Below, piece after piece: positions 18,796 through 28,531 of a DNA stretch of 64,000 nucleotides. This stretch comes from Oceanospirillum sediminis. Lineage in GTDB: Bacteria > Pseudomonadota > Gammaproteobacteria > Pseudomonadales > Halomonadaceae. Numbering within the stretch: the stretch's first letter is position 1; every line of letters begins with the position of its first letter. The stretch is taken from assembly GCF_014164585.1 (NCBI RefSeq), contig NZ_JACJFM010000024.1, positions 16,852 through 80,851 on the forward strand, read 5' to 3'. The notes beneath the pieces were generated by a model that saw only the letters and a program-made list of their open reading frames with translations, searched no databases and was not told the origin of the DNA. Position numbers and translations under genes: made by a program.

Positions 18796-20103
18796 TTAAA
18801 GTCTGGCGAAACCATTCCGGGTATAGTTTTCGCTGCCATCTTTCTGTACACAGATATTATCTTCAATACGGATACCACCATAAGGTAACAACTGTTCAAC
18901 CAGCACCCAGTTGACATGCTCACTGGCAGGGCTGTTTTTCAGCTCCTGAAGCAGTTGCGGGATAAAATATACTCCGGGTTCAACAGTAATAACATAGCCT
19001 GCTTCCAGAGTGCGGGTCAGACGCAGGAACGGATGCTCTTCCGGTGGATTAAGCAAAGTACCTGATTCATCCTGTTGCCAGCCGCCCACATCATGAACCT
19101 GCAGGCCTAACAGATGCCCCAGCCCGTGCGGATAAAAAGTACGGGTAATGCCTTGCTCCATCTGGATTTCAGGGTTCGCGGTGATAATACCGAAACGATT
19201 CAGCAGATCGGCAATCATCAGGTGCATCTGTTCATGCAGAGCAATAAAGTTGCTACCGGCACTGATCTGGTTGCATAGCTGTAGCTGAAGGTCATCCAGA
19301 CCACGTACCAGATCGGCAAACAGAGATCCTTCCGGAGTAAATGTCCGGGTGATATCTGCCGCATAGCCGTTAAAGCGTGCTCCGGCATCAATCAGCAATG
19401 TACGATGCTGATCCGGTACACTGCGTTGCTGGAACTGATAATGTAGCACTGCAGCATGCTCGTTCAGACCTACGATATTGTCGTATGGCATATCCCGCTC
19501 GTTATGAGCAATTGCATTCAGATAGTGCTGATGGATTTCATATTCGCTCTTACCGGCTTTAAAAGCCGTTTCTGCTGCGGCATGGCCTTTTACTGCCAGG
19601 TAGTTTGCTTCGCGCAGGCAATGCTGTTCCCATTCGTTTTTGATGGCCCGGTGGAAGTCCAGAGCTTTAATCAACCCTTGAGGGTTCTGAGAAACACTGG
19701 CACTTTTCAGCTCTGGCATCTGCTCATTAATCATTGCTGTACTCAGGGTGCTCAGTGCTGATTCTATCGCAGCAAAGTCATCATAGGCCTGAATATCAAA
19801 AGCCTTTGTCCATTCATCAGACGGCAGTTCCGGTGTTTTATGCCAGAAATCTGTTGGCGCATGATAAAACAGTACTGGTGTCTGATGCTCTCTGATCAGT
19901 AACCAGCAGTCCGGATGTTCCGCCAGAAAGGGAATCCAGAGCATAAAATGAGGGTTTGGACGAAAAGCATAACGGGTATCATCCAGAAAGTGCCTGTGCA
20001 AACTACCTGAGCCTATCAACAGCTGGTCAAAGCCATGCTGAGTGACCAGATGATGGGTACGCAACTGAAGCTGTTCGATATGCTGAAAATAAGCCTGGAT
20101 CAT
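18796..20103 (-). CDS. pepQ: Xaa-Pro dipeptidase (prolidase)
   Basis: This 435-residue cytoplasmic metallopeptidase of the M24B family cleaves X-Pro dipeptides, the last step in using proline-containing peptides. The pita-bread metal ligands are all present: Asp239 and Asp250 in LLIDAGARFNGYAADIT, the histidine of PHGLGH (326-330), Glu375 in VEPGVYF and Glu414 in RIEDN. Length matches E. coli PepQ (443). A GGAG site precedes the ATG. It lies downstream of a LysR regulator, an M14 carboxypeptidase and a peptide importer, all on the same strand. Confidence 0.95.
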   Translation of the reverse strand: MIQAYFQHIEQLQLRTHHLVTQHGFDQLLIGSGSLHRHFLDDTRYAFRPNPHFMLWIPFLAEHPDCWLLIREHQTPVLFYHAPTDFWHKTPELPSDEWTKAFDIQAYDDFAAIESALSTLSTAMINEQMPELKSASVSQNPQGLIKALDFHRAIKNEWEQHCLREANYLAVKGHAAAETAFKAGKSEYEIHQHYLNAIAHNERDMPYDNIVGLNEHAAVLHYQFQQRSVPDQHRTLLIDAGARFNGYAADITRTFTPEGSLFADLVRGLDDLQLQLCNQISAGSNFIALHEQMHLMIADLLNRFGIITANPEIQMEQGITRTFYPHGLGHLLGLQVHDVGGWQQDESGTLLNPPEEHPFLRLTRTLEAGYVITVEPGVYFIPQLLQELKNSPASEHVNWVLVEQLLPYGGIRIEDNICVQKDGSENYTRNGFARL

Positions 20104-20123
20104 AAGGCGTTGCTCCTGCCAGA

Positions 20124-20173
20124 AAAGAAAAGATTAACCCGGACCAACGGCATAACAAACGACCGGGTTAATC
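20124..20173 (-). terminator. Rho-independent terminator between the LysR gene and pepQ
   Basis: An 11-bp perfect stem (GATTAACCCGG / CCGGGTTAATC) with a 20-base loop is followed on the minus strand by TTTTCTTTTC. It should uncouple pepQ from the upstream LysR gene. Confidence 0.75.
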
Positions 20174-20186
20174 ATCAAAATGGATG

Positions 20187-20202
20187 GCTGATCCGGATCA
20201 GC
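20187..20202. promoter_or_regulatory. 16-bp perfect palindrome upstream of pepQ
   Basis: GCTGATCCGGATCAGC is a perfect palindrome between the LysR stop codon and the pepQ terminator/promoter area. It could be an operator, but a chance palindrome cannot be excluded. Confidence 0.25.
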
Positions 20203-20254
20203 AGAATCCGTTCAGCCATATTAGTGTTTATATCTGCCTCTTATAATGAGGGCT

Positions 20255-21199
20255 TCAATCATGGATCTGGATAGACTGATTCCTGATCGCATCTTCTAAC
20301 CGATTCCACAGTTGGCGTACATTCGGGTGAGGATTCTGCCGGTTTCGATAAATACGAATTTGCACTGTCACTTGCCATTGGTCACTGCCAGCGATACTCA
20401 GGCTGCCATGTTCCAGGCTGCTTTTTACCAGACGTTTGGGCACCCAGCCAAAGCCAAAACCTTCTTTAATCATGGCTTTAACACTGACCGAGTGAACATT
20501 CTCATTCATCGTAATCAGCTGTGGCGGCTCAGGTTGCTGCTGCATATAGTGATCCAGCACGGCACGCATAAAGGAGTTTTCGTAATAGCCAATATAAGGT
20601 AGAGGCTGAGTTTTCATGCCTGGTAAGACATAGAGAGGCCTGCCATCTTCATCATTGGCGGTTACCGGGATCAGTTTCTCTTCCGCTATGACCAGGCTTT
20701 CAAAGCGCTCATCGTCAAGCTCTCGGGCCTCAATCATTGCCGGATGCCAGAAACACAGTACCAGGTCGCACTCCCCCTGTGCTAAAGCAGCAACAAAATC
20801 GGCACCCACCCAGGAAGTCGATTTAAGATTCAGGCCAATAGGCAGTTCATTCCGCTCACAAAACGGTAACATGAGGGAGCGATACAGGGTCAGGTATAAC
20901 GTTTGCGTTGTTGCAAAGGTAATACGATTACTTTCCTGCTCCCGAATTTCGTTACAACGCACTTTTGTTTCACGGGCAATACGTGAAATCTGCTCGGCCC
21001 CGGCCAGAAACACATCTCCGGCTGGCGTCAGGGATAAAGGCAGACTATTACGGTCAATCAGCGTCGTTCCCATCTCTTCTTCGAGCAGCTTAATACGGCG
21101 GCTCAGAGTGGGTTGAGTCACATTGCGCTCATCCGCAGCACGGGAAAAATGCCTGGCTTTGGCCAGGGCTATAAAATCGTCCAGCCATCTTACTTCCAT
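20255..21199 (-). CDS. LysR-family regulator, HypT-like
   Basis: This 314-residue LysR regulator has its winged helix-turn-helix in the first 60 residues (WLDDFIALAKARHFSRAADERNVTQPTLSRRIKLLEEEMG) and a C-terminal effector domain of two periplasmic-binding-like lobes. The start pattern, with WL-DF-L and FSRAA--RNVTQP, resembles the HypT/QseD (YjiE) subgroup. It sits between the M14 carboxypeptidase and pepQ, so control of peptide uptake and breakdown is plausible, but this is inference from position only. Confidence 0.87.
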   Translation of the reverse strand: MEVRWLDDFIALAKARHFSRAADERNVTQPTLSRRIKLLEEEMGTTLIDRNSLPLSLTPAGDVFLAGAEQISRIARETKVRCNEIREQESNRITFATTQTLYLTLYRSLMLPFCERNELPIGLNLKSTSWVGADFVAALAQGECDLVLCFWHPAMIEARELDDERFESLVIAEEKLIPVTANDEDGRPLYVLPGMKTQPLPYIGYYENSFMRAVLDHYMQQQPEPPQLITMNENVHSVSVKAMIKEGFGFGWVPKRLVKSSLEHGSLSIAGSDQWQVTVQIRIYRNRQNPHPNVRQLWNRLEDAIRNQSIQIHD

Positions 21200-21289
21200 A
21201 AGGGTACTCTCAGGAATCAGAAAGGATCAGGTTCAGCTACTTTGGATATCAGCTTATCCTGATCAACGTCACAACGAAAATAAATCAGA

Positions 21290-21325
21290 GCAATGATCTG
21301 TTAAGAAAGTCTTACAGATCATTGC
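21290..21325 (-). terminator. Terminator of the dpp/M14 operon
   Basis: A long stem of about 16 bp with a single bulged T (outer arm GCAATGATCTGT / ACAGATCATTGC) is followed on the minus strand by a TCTGATTTATTTT tail. It lies about 50 bases past the M14 carboxypeptidase stop. Confidence 0.7.
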
Positions 21326-21372
21326 CTTAGATATTTCATTGGAATCCTTTCAGGATAGTATCTTTCTGAGAT

Positions 21373-22515
21373 TCAGCGATTAAGCCATTTTTTCAGAGGA
21401 TACAACAGAGATTCCCCCAGCTTGACTGAACGTTCGGGAGACCAGCCGCACTGTGCGTCCGGACGCAGATCATAATCCTTAAATGGCATCTCCAGAGTCA
21501 TTGATGGACAATTAAACTGTTTACCGACCCAGAAACTGGCAACGGTAAAGGTTTCAGGTCCGAACTTACCCGGTAGATAACCCCTTTCAAGCTGAAAGTC
21601 AGGATTGACTTCTGCCAGATTCTGCTTAAAGCGGACTTCCTGCTCCAGCACATCCTCACTCAGCTGGGGTGCACCTTCCTGACCGGCAATAAAGTTGCAG
21701 GGGAGGCCTTCGTCACCATGCAGGTCCAGAAACAGGTCTACACCGGTTTGCAGCATCGCTTCACGCACCAGATACACTTCCGGGCTGCGATCCATAGCCG
21801 GTTCCAGCCATTCACGGTTCAGGTTAACACCGCATGCATTGGTTCTCAGATGGCCGCGAATGGCACCATCCGGATTCATATTCGGTACGATGTAGAATAC
21901 CGCCTGCTCTAGCAGGTACTGAGCCAGAGCGTCATCCTGATCCAGTAAACGCTCGATAATGCCTTCTGTACACCATTCGGCCATGCTTTCGCCGGGATGC
22001 TGACGGGCTGTGATCCAGATACGCTTTTTGCCATCCCGTTCTGTACCGATTTTCAGCAGGTTCAGATCACGTCCATCCAGTGTCTGGCCCAGATCATAGA
22101 TCTGACACAGCTCAGATTGCTGAGCATAGGCCAGCAGATCCAGGTGACGCTCAAAACTGTAAGGTGCAAAGTATGCGTAATAGATACTGTTCTGTTCCGG
22201 GCTATGATCAATCATCAGCTCGCCGTTTTCGTAACGGGTCGGCACACGGAACCAGAACTGGCGGTCATATGACGCCACGGCCTGATAGTCTTCCCAGCCA
22301 TCCAGGTAAGCCGCCTGATCTGCGTTCATAATACGCATGGTCAAAGACTGGTTTGCAGCGCCCTGCACCCGGAAATGGAACCACTGAAAGAAATCGGACT
22401 GATGATCTTTACGAATATTCAGCTGAATATTCTGAGGGCTGGACATATCCAGCACCTCAATATTCCCTGAATCAAACGCCGCACTGATACGGAGAGTCTG
22501 TTGGGAAAAAGGCAT
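21373..22515 (-). CDS. M14 zinc carboxypeptidase (cytosolic carboxypeptidase-like)
   Basis: This 380-residue protein has two parts: an N-terminal beta-sandwich of about 130 residues (FFQWFHFRVQG) found in cytosolic carboxypeptidases, and an M14 peptidase domain. Zinc ligands are His173 and Glu176 in RQHPGES plus His266 in LDLHGDE, and the catalytic glutamate is probably Glu342 in TLEMPF. Arg and Asn specificity residues occur in GVNLNREW. It has no signal peptide, so it should trim peptides in the cytoplasm. Its ATG follows the dppF-like stop codon with no gap, which ties it to the importer operon. Confidence 0.9.
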   Translation of the reverse strand: MPFSQQTLRISAAFDSGNIEVLDMSSPQNIQLNIRKDHQSDFFQWFHFRVQGAANQSLTMRIMNADQAAYLDGWEDYQAVASYDRQFWFRVPTRYENGELMIDHSPEQNSIYYAYFAPYSFERHLDLLAYAQQSELCQIYDLGQTLDGRDLNLLKIGTERDGKKRIWITARQHPGESMAEWCTEGIIERLLDQDDALAQYLLEQAVFYIVPNMNPDGAIRGHLRTNACGVNLNREWLEPAMDRSPEVYLVREAMLQTGVDLFLDLHGDEGLPCNFIAGQEGAPQLSEDVLEQEVRFKQNLAEVNPDFQLERGYLPGKFGPETFTVASFWVGKQFNCPSMTLEMPFKDYDLRPDAQCGWSPERSVKLGESLLYPLKKWLNR

Positions 22516-23544
22516 TTACAGACGCCCCTCTTCCACACCGTGGCAGGCCACCTGGCCACCGTCATCGGTTGCGATCAGCATAGGAATTTCCTGCTTACAG
22601 CGATCATTAGCATGAGGACAACGACCGTGGAATACACAACCTGAAGGCAGATTCACCGGTGTCGGTACTTCACCCTGCAGTTTAATGTGTGATGGACGAT
22701 CGTCTTCCAGGCGAGGAATCGCAGATAGCAGTGCCTGTGTATAAGGGTGACGCGGCGCAGCAAACAGCGACTTTGTCGGTGCCAGCTCACACAGAGAACC
22801 CAGATACATCACAGCCACACGGGTACCGAAATGTTCTACTACCGACAGATCATGGGTAATAAACAGATAGGTCAGATCACGCTTCTCCTGAGCGTCCATC
22901 ATCAGGTTCAGTACCTGAGCCTGAATGGATACATCCAGTGCTGAAATCGGTTCATCTGCTACGATAAATTCCGGATCGACCGCCAGAGCACGGGCAATAC
23001 TGATACGCTGGCGCTGACCGCCGGAGAATTCATGGGCAAAACGCTCGCCCCAGCTTGGATCGATACCTACAGAGAACATCACTTCGTGAACTTTGTCGCG
23101 AATTTCGGTCGGCGTCCAGGTCGGGTTATGCAGCTTCACCGGCTCCATCAGCGTCTGACCGATGGTCATACGTGGATTCAGAGATGCGTAAGGGTTCTGG
23201 AAGATCATTTGCATCTTCTTGCGATAAGGCATCAGGGCTTTATCTTCCAGATTATCAATACGCTCGCCGCGATAGCTGATATTGCCTTTTGACGGTGTCA
23301 GAAGGCCCATAACAGTACGGGCTACCGTTGATTTACCACAACCGGATTCGCCCACGACACACAAAGCTTCGCCTTTGTGAACGTCCAGATTCACACCATT
23401 AATGGCGTGAACATACTCCTGCTCACGAACAATCTTGCCGCCTTTAAATTTCAGCTGATCCAGAAAGTCGCCGGAGATATTAAATTTTTTGTACAGATCA
23501 CGGATCTGTACCAGAGATTCAGGTTGCTGGTTTTCTGCACTCAT
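22516..23544 (-). CDS. dppF: Peptide ABC transporter ATP-binding protein (DppF/OppF type)
   Basis: This 342-residue ABC ATPase has Walker A GESGCGKST, the signature SGGQRQR, Walker B FIVADEPISALD and the H-loop LFITHD. The C-terminal tail is the oligopeptide-transporter type with clustered cysteines (CVFHGRCPHANDRC), a feature of DppD/DppF-like subunits that may carry an iron-sulfur site. It energises peptide import together with the neighbouring subunits. The ATG at 23544 has a GAGG site. A GTG directly before it is an alternative. The gene follows the dppD-like gene almost without a gap. Confidence 0.92.
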   Translation of the reverse strand: MSAENQQPESLVQIRDLYKKFNISGDFLDQLKFKGGKIVREQEYVHAINGVNLDVHKGEALCVVGESGCGKSTVARTVMGLLTPSKGNISYRGERIDNLEDKALMPYRKKMQMIFQNPYASLNPRMTIGQTLMEPVKLHNPTWTPTEIRDKVHEVMFSVGIDPSWGERFAHEFSGGQRQRISIARALAVDPEFIVADEPISALDVSIQAQVLNLMMDAQEKRDLTYLFITHDLSVVEHFGTRVAVMYLGSLCELAPTKSLFAAPRHPYTQALLSAIPRLEDDRPSHIKLQGEVPTPVNLPSGCVFHGRCPHANDRCKQEIPMLIATDDGGQVACHGVEEGRL

Positions 23545-23547
23545 CAC

Positions 23548-24543
23548 TTATACCTCATCCGTCGACTGTTCTGCTTTTCTCTTCATATCAGCCACCATAT
23601 GACAGGCCACTTTACAGTTGCCCGAAGCAGTATAGCCCGGTAACTGTTTTGTACAGAGGTCCATGACATAGTCACAGCGAGGATTAAACGCACAACCCAC
23701 AGGGATGCGTTGCAGTGGAGGCATAGCACCACGAATCTGATTCAGACGCTGCCCCGGAATCGCCATCTGAGGCAGGGCATTCATCAGGCCCTGAGTATAA
23801 GGGTGCTGAGCGTCATTGATGATCTCTTTGGTTGGTCCCTGCTCGATAATACGACCGGCGTACATCACAATCGCTTTCTGTGTCACCTGAGATACCACAC
23901 CCAGGTCGTGAGTAATCAGAATCAGGGCAACATTATTACGATCACACAGTTCAACCATCAGCTCCATGATTTCGGCCTGAATGGTCACGTCCAGTGCGGT
24001 GGTTGGCTCGTCAGCAATAATGATATCCGGGTCCATCAGCAGGCCGATAGCAATCACGATACGCTGACGCATACCACCGGACAGCTCATGAGGATACTGA
24101 TCAATACGGGTTTCCGGTGATGGAATGTACACCTGCTTCAGTTTCTGAATCGCGATAGTACGTGCATCTTCGGTGCTGATTTTCCGGTGTGCTTTCAGAC
24201 ACTCAATCATCTGCTGACCAATAGTCAGAACAGGGTTCAGTGTCATCATCGGGTCCTGGAAGATCATAGAGATGCGGTTACCGCGTACATCTCTCAGCTC
24301 TTTTGCTGACAGATCCGCCAGATTTTTGCCATCAAACCAGATCTCTCCACCAGAGATGCGACCCGGTTTAGAGATCAGATTCAGAATCGAAAAGCCCAGT
24401 ACCGATTTACCAGCACCTGACTCCCCTACCAGCCCCAGTCTTTCACCACGTTCCAGCGAAAAGCTGATGTTGCGCAGTGCTTTAACCGCACCGCTGCGCA
24501 GGCCAAAACTGACTTCAAGGTTTTTAACTTCTAACAGTGCCAT
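23548..24543 (-). CDS. dppD: Peptide ABC transporter ATP-binding protein (DppD/OppD type)
   Basis: This 331-residue ABC ATPase is the partner of the DppF-like subunit. It has Walker [10 protein letters not shown], the signature LSGGMRQR, Walker [13 protein letters not shown] and the H-loop LILITHD. The C-terminal oligopeptide-type extension carries [14 protein letters not shown] and a final cysteine. It is third from last in the dppABCDF-M14 order, a few bases from both neighbours. Confidence 0.93.
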   Translation of the reverse strand: MALLEVKNLEVSFGLRSGAVKALRNISFSLERGERLGLVGESGAGKSVLGFSILNLISKPGRISGGEIWFDGKNLADLSAKELRDVRGNRISMIFQDPMMTLNPVLTIGQQMIECLKAHRKISTEDARTIAIQKLKQVYIPSPETRIDQYPHELSGGMRQRIVIAIGLLMDPDIIIADEPTTALDVTIQAEIMELMVELCDRNNVALILITHDLGVVSQVTQKAIVMYAGRIIEQGPTKEIINDAQHPYTQGLMNALPQMAIPGQRLNQIRGAMPPLQRIPVGCAFNPRCDYVMDLCTKQLPGYTASGNCKVACHMVADMKRKAEQSTDEV

Positions 24544-24549
24544 GGTCTC

Positions 24550-25512
24550 TTACCCCTTGTACAGTTTTGGATTCAATACATCACGCAGCCAGTCGCCCAG
24601 CAGGTTCATTACCAGAACCAGAACAACCAGAACCAGGCCAGGGATTACCGTAATCCACCAGGCACCAGAGAAGATATATTCAAAACCACTGGAGATCAGA
24701 GAACCCAGAGATGGCTGAGATGCCGGCATACCCAGTCCCAGGAAGGACAGAGAAGCTTCGGAGATAATGGCGTTTGCCACCTGCACCGTCGAAATAACCA
24801 GAATAGGAGACAGGGTATTCGGCAGGATATGACGGAACATGATACGAATCTGTCCCAGGCCCATGACACGTGCCGCATCCACATATTCTTTCTTTTTCTC
24901 TGCCAGTACCGAAGCACGAATGGTTCGGGCGTACTGCGGCCACTCCGCAATACCAATCACTAGTACCAGCATCATCATTGCCAGTTCCTGATAGAGTTCA
25001 GTACCAAAACTGGCCTGGAACACCGCCAGGACAACAATCGCCACCATCATGGTTGAGAACGACAGCTGCACATCAGCAAAACGCATCAGGATGCTATCGA
25101 CACGGCCACCACGGTAACCGGCAATCAGGCCGATGATGATACCGATGGTCGCCTGCAGCAGTACCGCGCAGATACCAATGGTCAGAGAGATGCGAGTGCC
25201 ATAAAGGATAGTTGACCAGAGATCACGCCCCTGAGCATCAGTACCCAGCCAGAACTGAGGATCACCCTCATCTTCATTCCAGCTCGGTGGTAGCTCAGAG
25301 TTCATAATATCGATCTGAGTCGGATCATAAGGGTCAAATGGCGCGATAACAGGGGCTAACAGTGCCATCAGTACGTAGCCCATAAAGATAGTGAAACTCA
25401 GCTGAGCGACACGGTCTTTAACAAAACTGTGCCATACATGGGTTTCTTTAAAGCGCTGCCACGCCGATGGCGCTTTTTCTGGCAGGTCATTCATAGGATT
25501 CTGTGTTGTCAT
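24550..25512 (-). CDS. dppC: Peptide ABC transporter permease (DppC/OppC type)
   Basis: This 320-residue inner-membrane permease has a polar N-terminus, one leading helix (residues ~37-58), then the OppC-like N-terminal segment and a C-terminal block of five helices. The binding-protein-dependent transport 'EAA' loop reads [24 protein letters not shown], the site that docks to the ATPase. It is translated just upstream of the dppD-like gene (6-base gap). Confidence 0.93.
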   Translation of the reverse strand: MTTQNPMNDLPEKAPSAWQRFKETHVWHSFVKDRVAQLSFTIFMGYVLMALLAPVIAPFDPYDPTQIDIMNSELPPSWNEDEGDPQFWLGTDAQGRDLWSTILYGTRISLTIGICAVLLQATIGIIIGLIAGYRGGRVDSILMRFADVQLSFSTMMVAIVVLAVFQASFGTELYQELAMMMLVLVIGIAEWPQYARTIRASVLAEKKKEYVDAARVMGLGQIRIMFRHILPNTLSPILVISTVQVANAIISEASLSFLGLGMPASQPSLGSLISSGFEYIFSGAWWITVIPGLVLVVLVLVMNLLGDWLRDVLNPKLYKG

Positions 25513-25527
25513 TGTTATGCCTGCCTG

Positions 25528-26502
25528 TTACTTCTTACCGGCCAGTTTTACAGTCGGATTCACCAGACCATAAATCAGATCCACAATAGTATTGGTGATT
25601 ACAAAAATCGCACCGACCACAATCAGGTATGCCACAATCAGTGGAGTATCCACACGGTTCACCGCTTCAAGGAACAGGAAGCCCATGCCGGGCCACTGGA
25701 ATACGGTTTCAGTCAGAATGGTGTATGCCACCATCGTTCCGATCTGAACACCACCGACAGTAATCACCGGCAGCATGGTATTTTTCAGTGCGTGTAAGAA
25801 GTAGATTCGGCGGGTCATCAGGCCTTTCGCCCAGGCAAATTTCACATATTCAGACTGCAGTACTTCCATCATTTCAGCACGGATCAGACGAATAAACAGT
25901 GGCAGCATAATAGACGCCAGAGAGACGGCTGGCAGTACCAGGTGTGACCAGCCATCGGCTGTCAGCAGGCTGGTTTCAAGGCCGAGTACCTCAACGGTGT
26001 CTCCTCGCCCATAAGACGGCATAAGGCCCATCTCAATAGAGAAGAAGTAGATCAGGCCAATGGCCGTCAGGAATACAGGGACAGAGATACCGACAATACT
26101 GATGCCCATCACCACTTTCGAAAACCAGCTGTGAGGGTTAATTGCCGAATAAACGCCTAAAGGCACCGATAAACCGATAATGATTAATGATGCACCAAAC
26201 ACCAGCTCTAAAGTCGCCGGAAGCTTATTCAGAATTACTTCAAGCGCAGGTTCTTTAAAGAAATACGAGGTGCCCAAATCCCCCTGCAGGGCATTTTTTA
26301 CAAAGCGGCCGTACTGTACTAAAAAGGGATCATTCAGGCCCAGCTCATCTCGCAGGGCCTGACGCTCTGCCTCTGACACGGACTGTCCCACCATCTCTTG
26401 CAGCGGGTCCCCTAAGTTATCCTGAATGGAAAAGCTGATAAGACTGATGACAAACATCACCAGCACAGCCTGAGCCAGTCGTTTTATAAAAAAAGCTATC
26501 AT
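25528..26502 (-). CDS. dppB: Peptide ABC transporter permease (DppB/OppB type)
   Basis: This 324-residue inner-membrane permease begins with a first helix typical of DppB (FFIKRLAQAVLVMFVISLISF), has a long periplasmic loop, then five helices. The cytoplasmic EAA-type loop reads EYVKFAWAKGLMTRRIYFLHALKN. It forms the channel with the DppC-like protein. The gene is separated from the dppA-like gene by 172 bases containing hairpins. Confidence 0.93.
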   Translation of the reverse strand: MIAFFIKRLAQAVLVMFVISLISFSIQDNLGDPLQEMVGQSVSEAERQALRDELGLNDPFLVQYGRFVKNALQGDLGTSYFFKEPALEVILNKLPATLELVFGASLIIIGLSVPLGVYSAINPHSWFSKVVMGISIVGISVPVFLTAIGLIYFFSIEMGLMPSYGRGDTVEVLGLETSLLTADGWSHLVLPAVSLASIMLPLFIRLIRAEMMEVLQSEYVKFAWAKGLMTRRIYFLHALKNTMLPVITVGGVQIGTMVAYTILTETVFQWPGMGFLFLEAVNRVDTPLIVAYLIVVGAIFVITNTIVDLIYGLVNPTVKLAGKK

Positions 26503-26564
26503 GGTAGTTCTGCCTTAACCACTGTGCATTCCCTGCATCGGAGTTTTTTCTTTTTTATGCTAAG

Positions 26565-26588
26565 AGCCGGTATCGAGTGATACCGGCT
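26565..26588 (-). terminator. Hairpin in the dppA-dppB gap (proximal to dppB)
   Basis: A perfect 10-bp stem (AGCCGGTATC / GATACCGGCT) has a 4-base loop. On the minus strand it has no following T run, so it is more likely to protect the dppA mRNA 3' end or cause partial termination than to stop transcription fully. Confidence 0.5.
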
Positions 26589-26640
26589 AATTCCGTAAGG
26601 CCGGTAGCCACCCTAACAGGCCACCGGTTAACAGAGTGCT

Positions 26641-26662
26641 GGCCTGAAGATCAATTCAGGCC
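26641..26662 (-). terminator. Hairpin directly after dppA
   Basis: An 8-bp stem (GGCCTGAA / TTCAGGCC) begins 13 bases past the dppA-like stop codon. Together with the second hairpin near 26565 it probably lowers permease expression relative to the binding protein, as is usual in peptide-transport operons. Confidence 0.5.
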
Positions 26663-26674
26663 GTCGTAAAGAAC

Positions 26675-28231
26675 TTAGTCCTCAACAACCAGGTCACCCA
26701 GGTATGGGAAGTCCATTACGTTCAGCACAGGCTCAGCTTTAACATTGCTTTTTGCAGCCCATGCCAGGTTCTGCCAGTGCAGAGGAATAAATGCGGCATC
26801 GTTGTACAGCATTGTTTCGATCTGTTGCATCATAGCCGCGCGTTTCTTAGGACTGGTTTCAGAGTTTGCCTGATGCATCAGCTTGTCAGCTTCAGGATTA
26901 CAGTAGTTACCACTGTTGTACTGACCCAGACCGGTTTCGGTATCAGGACATGCAGTCAGGAACTCGAAGAAGTTGTTAGAATCTTCGGTGTCTGCGTGCC
27001 AGCCGATCATCATCATGTCTGCAGCACGGGCATCGAACTCACCCCAGTACTGTGCTTTAGGCAGTGTTTTCAGATCAACCTTGATGCCGATCTTAGCCAG
27101 CATAGATGCAACAGCCTGAGCGATCTTCTCGTCATTTACGTAACGGTTGTTTGGCGCCATCATCGTGATAGAGAAACCGTTCTCGTAACCTGCTTCTTTC
27201 ATCAGCTGCTTAGCTTTCTTCAGGTCGTAACGGGGTTTCAGCGCTTCGTTATGACCCAGGTAACCCCATGGACTCATCTGAGCCGCAGGCGTTGCAAAGC
27301 CTTTCATAATTTTCTTCACGATACCCTGCTGATTGATTGCATAAGCAATCGCCTGACGTACACGGGCATCTTTAAAGGCTTCAACACGTTCCTGATTCAT
27401 CTGGAATGTGATGATACGAGTACCACCCATCGTGATCAGGTCGATACCGTCTTTCTGAGCGATACGTTTGTGGTCAGTTGGAGGTACAGGTGCAATGAAA
27501 TCAACATCACCAGCCAGCAGAGCCGCTACACGAGTCGGAGCTTCTTTAATTGGCGTCAGAACGATCTTGTCTACGTTACCAGGCGATTTTTCATCCCAGT
27601 AGTTACCATAGCGGGAGAATTCAACGCGTACGCCCTGCTCACGATAAGATACGGTGAAAGGACCTGTACCGGACAACTGGCGGGAAGCAAAAGAGTTACC
27701 ATGCTTAACCAGTTTGTCTTTTGGCTCACCGTTTGCGTCGTTGCCTGAATAGAACTTACTGTCCATTGGGAACAGGTAAGTCACGTTGTTCAGAACCAGA
27801 GGGAATGGCTTCTCTGTTTTCAGGTCGATGGTATAATCATCAACCACTTTCAGCTCAGAGAAAGGCGCGAAAATGCCTTTGAAATCAGGAGAGTTACGCA
27901 GACGGTCGAAAGTGAAAACAACGTCTTTTGCGGTGAAGTCATTACCTGAATGGAACTTGACACCTTTGCGCAGGTGGAAACGCATTGTCAGAGGATCAAC
28001 TCGCTCCCATTTTTCAGCCAGACGAGGTTCAAAGCCCAGCTTCTTGTCCCAGCGCACCAGAGGATCAAACGTCATGTGCGACAGCTGCAGGGTACCGCCA
28101 GACAGTTGCTCATGTGGATCCAGTGACACAGGGTCAGCGTCGTATGCCATTTTCAGAGTTGCTGCATTAGCAGAAGCAACCAGCCCAAGGCTGATCACAG
28201 CACTAGCTAGCAGGGATACGTTTTTTTTCAT
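26675..28231 (-). CDS. dppA: Periplasmic peptide-binding protein (DppA/OppA type)
   Basis: This 518-residue family 5 extracellular solute-binding protein has a signal peptide (MKKNVSLLASAVISLGLVASANA, then ATL). The family 5 signature region is VDPLTMRFHLRKGVKFHSG. Later blocks (FAPFSELKVVDDYTIDL, RQAIAYAINQQGIV) match peptide- and dipeptide-binding proteins. It delivers peptides to the permease encoded downstream. It is the first gene of the operon, with the promoter likely in the 300-base gap upstream. Confidence 0.94.
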   Translation of the reverse strand: MKKNVSLLASAVISLGLVASANAATLKMAYDADPVSLDPHEQLSGGTLQLSHMTFDPLVRWDKKLGFEPRLAEKWERVDPLTMRFHLRKGVKFHSGNDFTAKDVVFTFDRLRNSPDFKGIFAPFSELKVVDDYTIDLKTEKPFPLVLNNVTYLFPMDSKFYSGNDANGEPKDKLVKHGNSFASRQLSGTGPFTVSYREQGVRVEFSRYGNYWDEKSPGNVDKIVLTPIKEAPTRVAALLAGDVDFIAPVPPTDHKRIAQKDGIDLITMGGTRIITFQMNQERVEAFKDARVRQAIAYAINQQGIVKKIMKGFATPAAQMSPWGYLGHNEALKPRYDLKKAKQLMKEAGYENGFSITMMAPNNRYVNDEKIAQAVASMLAKIGIKVDLKTLPKAQYWGEFDARAADMMMIGWHADTEDSNNFFEFLTACPDTETGLGQYNSGNYCNPEADKLMHQANSETSPKKRAAMMQQIETMLYNDAAFIPLHWQNLAWAAKSNVKAEPVLNVMDFPYLGDLVVED

Positions 28232-28531
28232 TTTGGTGTCCCGTTCATTGTTATATTTAGAATTGTTACAAAATGATCTGTCTGTCAGAGACAGTCGTCA
28301 CATACCTGTAATCGAAAACAGCATAGTTCACATAACAAAGACGACCAATTGGAATAACGAAACAGCTCATACGCTATTTAAATAGTTGATACATTTATTT
28401 TATCAATAAGCTCATACCTGGCAGGTTATTCCGGCACAAAGAAAACCCTGGTAGTGTTGCCGAAAGGCGATGAAAGAAATAGCGGGGAGTTTCCCAATAT
28501 ATTTTGTTTCAGATAGCAGATCAATGGATGT

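Noticed and set aside
26777..27748. 323-codon open frame antisense to the dppA-like gene
   Set aside because: Shadow of a strongly biased coding gene; the translation has no domain pattern.
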